Source of the DNA: a virus
Virus record (IMG/VR): IMGVR_UViG_3300011116_000561
Span: 1-24,478 of that record
Reading direction: 5' to 3' (one strand)
DNA: 24,478 nt
Positions 21,067 to 24,478 of this stretch are shown here, one piece after another (within the stretch, counting starts at the first letter, position 1; every line of letters starts with the position of its first letter). Below the pieces are notes generated by a model. It saw only the letters and a program-made list of their open reading frames with translations. It did no database searches and was not told the DNA's origin. The position numbers were made by a program, and so were the translations under genes.

Positions 21067-23865
21067 TCAGACCACCGACTGTGCAGTCAGTGGCAGGAAT
21101 CCATTCACACGCTCATATTGTTTGAGAGCCTGCACGATCTGGTTGCCTACCATCTGACCATCTGTACCCATGCCTGCATTGACTGTGATGTTGATCTCTG
21201 TGCTACCGAGACCCTGTGATCTGCCAAGTGGAATAATGGCTTCTGGGCCTTTCTCACCCAGTAGAGCCTGCACTGGTCGTTTGACGATGCCACCTGCAGC
21301 TAGTGCTAGACCTGCTTCCTTGTACTGCTGATATAGGGCAGGGAATGCGCCACGAGCTGTCAGCACAGGTGTCTTCGATTTGAGTGCTGGTGCGTTTGGG
21401 TGTAGTGCTCGTACTGCTTCCATGAATGAGCCATATGGCAGAGTCGATTTCTTGACTGCACCAGTGGTCTCATCGACACGAGCTACGAGAGCAGGTGGTG
21501 TCTCATTCCGTACCTTCGCCAGCTCTTCTTCTGCCTCTTTGAGCTTCTGTACAGCTGCAGTCTCACGCTCGATCGCTTCGGTCACTCGATCGCTGGCTTC
21601 CACCTGACGCTGCTTAGCATCATTGAGCTTGTCGAGTGCGTCGGTGTAGGTCTCTGAGCCTTCCTTCGCACCATTGGTCACTTCATCGAGCAGCATCTCT
21701 GCTTCGGTCAGTGCCTGAGTCGCTTCATACTGTGCATCGGTAGCGTCGGCCACCGACAGCTTTGCTTCAGCGAGACTGATCTCAGCTTCTCTGATCTGCT
21801 CTGGTGTCGCTTCGACATTCGCACGCAGCTCTTCTAGTGCACGCTCAGCATCACCGACTGCACGCACCGAGCCTTCGAGACCGTATCCTGCACGCTCAGC
21901 ATCACGAGCTGCCTTCGCACGAGCACGCTCAGCATCGGTCGCTTGCTTTGAGCCCTTGCCATATCCACGACTGATCAGGTCTAGGTACTCTTGCGCTGCA
22001 GTGACCTGCTCGGTCGCCTTCAGCAGCTCAGCCTTCGATTTGGTGACTGCTTTAGTAGCATCGGTCGCTGATTTCGATGCGCTGAGAGATGCCTTCACTG
22101 CATCGGTAAATGCCTTCAGTTTCTTGGTCGTCTCATCGATCGTCTTCTTCGCACCACCACCACCCTTGCTACCACCACCACCCATCTGCTGATCGAGCAG
22201 ACCTGTGGCATCAGTCAGCGTGTTAGTAGCACCAGCAGCGACCTTCGCTGCACCACCCAGACCATCGAACTTCTCATTTACAGCAGTCAGGTCTTTGGCT
22301 GTGAGACCCATCTGATTACCGAGCTTTTTAGTGTCGAGAGTGATCAGTGGAATGTTCGGTATCAGTGGTATCGAGTTGAATACTTTGATCAGCGCATTGA
22401 CTGCACCGATCGCCACATTCGCTAGAGCCTGCTTCATGTCGTCGAACTTTGAGACAAACCACTTCACTGCACCGACTGCGATGTTGCCGAGACCCTTCAC
22501 GAAACCGACAAATAGATCAGGTAGAGCTGCTACGAGTGCGACGATCGCACCACCGAGACCGACGATGAGTGAGCCACCGATCGTGCTGACCCACTTGATG
22601 AGTGAGCCTGCGAGACGCAGACCTAGACCGAGCAGAGTCGGTATGCCATCTGATAGTACCCACTTGCCGATCTCACCGAGAAAGGTGACGAGCTGTGCAG
22701 GTAGCTCACGAGCTGCCTTCGCTATCCAGCCGACTAGTACATCACCTAGTCGCTGTACACCAGAGACGAGAGCTGGTAGAGCTGTCGTGCCGAGCCACTG
22801 CAGCAGTGCCATCGAGAATGACTTCAGCTTGTCGATGATCATCGGCACTCGTGGCTCTATCCAGTCGATGAGAGCGTTACCCAGACTGCTGACAGCACTG
22901 AGCCACATCGGGAAGCCTGTCGTCTTTATCCAGTTAGCTGCAGTCTCGATGAAATCACCGAGAGCCTTCACGACTATAGGGAATCCAGTCTTGATCTTGT
23001 CTGCTATGAAGTCGATACCACCACCGAGACCACCTGATCGCAGTGCGTCAGAGAATCCACCGAGCACTGGCAGTATCTGATTTGAGACGATGCCGAGCAG
23101 ACCACTAAACGCAGGTATCAGTGCAGTGCCGATCTGTGCAGACACATCTTTGAACTGTGCCGAGATGATGCGCTGACGGTTCGCTACACCATCACTGGTG
23201 CGTGCGAAGTCACCCTGTGCTAGTGCAGAGTCCTTCATGATCAGCGCATATGCAGCCTGTGATTTGATTGCTGTAGGTAGCTGACCTGTGAATGTGCCGA
23301 GACCCATCGCAGCTGCTTGGGCTTTGAGACGAGACTCAGAGAGAGCGATACCGAACTTCTTCAGTGGCTCTGTCTCACCTGATAGACCAGATCGCAGTGC
23401 GAGCAGGGCATCATCGGTGCTCACATTGTTGAAGCTGGCGAGATCGGCTGCGAGACCTACGAGCGATGTACTCATCTCGGTTGCCATCGGCTGTGTCAGA
23501 CCGAAGGCTTGTAGCAGGTTGCCATATGTGCCTGCTGCTTCGAGAGCTGCCTGCTCTGAGATACCTAGTGACTGTGCGCTCGTCTTTGCGAAATCTCGTA
23601 CAGCCTTCGACGAGTCACCGAACACCACATCTACTTTGCTCAGTGACTCTTGCAGGTCAGAGCCCATGTCAATGAACTTTTTGGCTGACACTGCAGCTGC
23701 TGTACCGAGTGCTGCTGTCGCTAGGCCCATCGTCTTCAGTGACGGTAGGGCACTCGACATGCGCTTACCCATGCTGACCGTTGCGTCGCCAGTATCCTTT
23801 AGCGCACTGATCGCAGATTTAGCATTACCGAAAATCTGCAGGGTAAGTTTGCGTGCGCCAGCCAT
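21067..23865 (-). CDS. Tape-measure protein
   Basis: The 932-residue protein is the longest in the window and has the expected layout. The N-terminal tape-measure domain (about 60-250) carries LRSGLSGETEPLKKFGI at 157-173. A hydrophobic central region has WVSTIGGSLIVGLGGAIVAL and nearby runs. A long Ala/Glu/Lys-rich coiled coil covers about 580-790, and the C-terminus has GGIVKRPVQALLGEKGPEAI and a final strand region. It sets tail length and is ejected with DNA; 932 residues suggest a tail of roughly 140 nm by the usual rule. It starts 12 bases after the upstream gene. Confidence 0.96.
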   Translation of the reverse strand: MAGARKLTLQIFGNAKSAISALKDTGDATVSMGKRMSSALPSLKTMGLATAALGTAAAVSAKKFIDMGSDLQESLSKVDVVFGDSSKAVRDFAKTSAQSLGISEQAALEAAGTYGNLLQAFGLTQPMATEMSTSLVGLAADLASFNNVSTDDALLALRSGLSGETEPLKKFGIALSESRLKAQAAAMGLGTFTGQLPTAIKSQAAYALIMKDSALAQGDFARTSDGVANRQRIISAQFKDVSAQIGTALIPAFSGLLGIVSNQILPVLGGFSDALRSGGLGGGIDFIADKIKTGFPIVVKALGDFIETAANWIKTTGFPMWLSAVSSLGNALIDWIEPRVPMIIDKLKSFSMALLQWLGTTALPALVSGVQRLGDVLVGWIAKAARELPAQLVTFLGEIGKWVLSDGIPTLLGLGLRLAGSLIKWVSTIGGSLIVGLGGAIVALVAALPDLFVGFVKGLGNIAVGAVKWFVSKFDDMKQALANVAIGAVNALIKVFNSIPLIPNIPLITLDTKKLGNQMGLTAKDLTAVNEKFDGLGGAAKVAAGATNTLTDATGLLDQQMGGGGSKGGGGAKKTIDETTKKLKAFTDAVKASLSASKSATDATKAVTKSKAELLKATEQVTAAQEYLDLISRGYGKGSKQATDAERARAKAARDAERAGYGLEGSVRAVGDAERALEELRANVEATPEQIREAEISLAEAKLSVADATDAQYEATQALTEAEMLLDEVTNGAKEGSETYTDALDKLNDAKQRQVEASDRVTEAIERETAAVQKLKEAEEELAKVRNETPPALVARVDETTGAVKKSTLPYGSFMEAVRALHPNAPALKSKTPVLTARGAFPALYQQYKEAGLALAAGGIVKRPVQALLGEKGPEAIIPLGRSQGLGSTEINITVNAGMGTDGQMVGNQIVQALKQYERVNGFLPLTAQSVV

Positions 23866-23877
23866 GATCAGTGCAGT

Positions 23878-24478
23878 CTATTCTGGGAACGCTTCGCCTG
23901 TAAGCCGATCGAGCACTGTCTGATATAGACCCATGATGTGCTTCTCTTCATAGCCCACTGCTCGGTACAGGAAGAAGTCACGACCACGAGTCTGCTGCTT
24001 GAACTGATTCCAGCCCTTGATCACTCGTAGGCCACCAGACTTCGTGCGTGCGAGTAGTACCTGATCACCACCGAGACGCTTCGAGATGGTCTTGCCCGAT
24101 GCTTCGACATTCTGATTCTCGACACGCTTGGCGACCACATCGATATCTTCACCATGTCGCACTGTCGTGGCACGAGATCGACGACCACGCTGGTTAGGTG
24201 CTTTGATGAGCCTGCGCACATTTCTCTGAGCACCGAAGTTTGCGCCACCGAAATATGGTGCTTCTCTGCCACCACCACTCACAGCTACACGCAGTCTGCT
24301 AGATGATTTCTGCAGAGTCTTCGCTGCTGCTTTTTCCATCTTCGTACCAGCGATCTGATTCGCTCGTCTGATGATGATCTCAGCTACCTGCTCATTCGCC
24401 TTCTGCAGTAGGTCATCTGAGTAGCCTTCTGACTCGGCCTTCTTCATAGCTTTGATGAACCGCGTATCGTTTATGATC
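23878..24478 (-). CDS. Probable head-tail or minor tail protein, N-terminus cut by the window edge
   Basis: The frame stays open from the right edge to TGA at 23880-23878. The first internal ATG is at 24447, but ten sense codons (IINDTRFIKA) precede it, so the real start is probably outside the window. Visible residues run as a basic helix (DLLQKANEQVAEIIIRRANQ), a Gly-rich turn with AVSGGGREAPYFGGANFG, and a mixed C-terminal part (RDFFLYRAVGYEEKHIMGLY). This resembles HK97 gp10-like head-tail or minor-tail proteins. It precedes the tape measure directly. Confidence 0.65.
   Translation of the reverse strand, partial: IINDTRFIKAMKKAESEGYSDDLLQKANEQVAEIIIRRANQIAGTKMEKAAAKTLQKSSSRLRVAVSGGGREAPYFGGANFGAQRNVRRLIKAPNQRGRRSRATTVRHGEDIDVVAKRVENQNVEASGKTISKRLGGDQVLLARTKSGGLRVIKGWNQFKQQTRGRDFFLYRAVGYEEKHIMGLYQTVLDRLTGEAFPE

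Noticed and set aside
1-24478. tRNA genes, integrase or transposase
   Set aside because: No tRNA-like cloverleaf, serine or tyrosine recombinase motif or insertion-sequence ends were seen on either strand. This is a by-eye search and could miss a degenerate tRNA.

Overview
The window looks like part of a tailed (siphovirus-type) bacteriophage genome infecting an actinobacterium. A WhiB-family regulator, a long tape-measure gene, a ParB/methyltransferase fusion, a GP88-family gene, a DUF2746-type membrane protein and a YqaJ/ERF-like recombination pair are all typical of actinophages. Every gene I can support lies on the minus strand, so the biological order runs from high to low coordinates. 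Genes are packed very tightly: many start codons overlap the preceding stop as ATGA or GTGA. I see no tRNA, integrase, transposon or CRISPR array.

Layout in transcription order. (1) 24478-17185, virion and tail: a head-tail or minor-tail gene cut by the window edge, the tape-measure protein, a tail protein, several small tail-tip proteins, two tandem glycine-rich paralogues and a small conserved tail-associated protein. (2) 17183-14724, envelope and lysis: a secreted PA14-like protein with a long Thr-rich stalk, then two small membrane proteins (one r1t-holin-like), an M15-type endolysin and a DUF2746-like membrane protein. (3) 14764-13192: a small HTH protein, a metallophosphoesterase and a conserved hypothetical. 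(4) An intergenic segment at 13057-13191 with a large inverted repeat and a promoter candidate. (5) 13056-8433, recombination and replication: YqaJ exonuclease, ERF-like annealing protein, a PD-(D/E)XK nuclease, WhiB, small acidic proteins, a second possible nuclease, a replication-initiator-like HTH protein and a secreted lytic transglycosylase. (6) 8432-6437: small unknown genes driven by two near-duplicate promoter/operator leaders, plus a third intergenic block with two inverted repeats. (7) 6440-1: DUF932, small helical proteins, then a cassette made of a queuosine-precursor transporter (VUT/YhhQ) and a short tRNA-guanine-transglycosylase-like protein. These are followed by cysteine-rich proteins, the ParB-methyltransferase fusion, an HNH endonuclease and the first codons of another gene, probably terminase.

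The most interesting part is the 1-6 kb region. The transporter and the transglycosylase-like gene overlap, which suggests a phage system that imports a 7-deazaguanine precursor and places it into DNA. No precursor biosynthesis genes are present here. The overlapping cysteine-rich proteins (a small CxxC protein, GP88 and a YkgJ-like protein) and the methyltransferase may belong to the same DNA-modification programme, but that is inference. Consistent with strong restriction pressure, CCGG and GCGG appear to be absent from all 24.5 kb on a by-eye read. Five small genes (46-59 codons) that simple length cut-offs would miss are described below.
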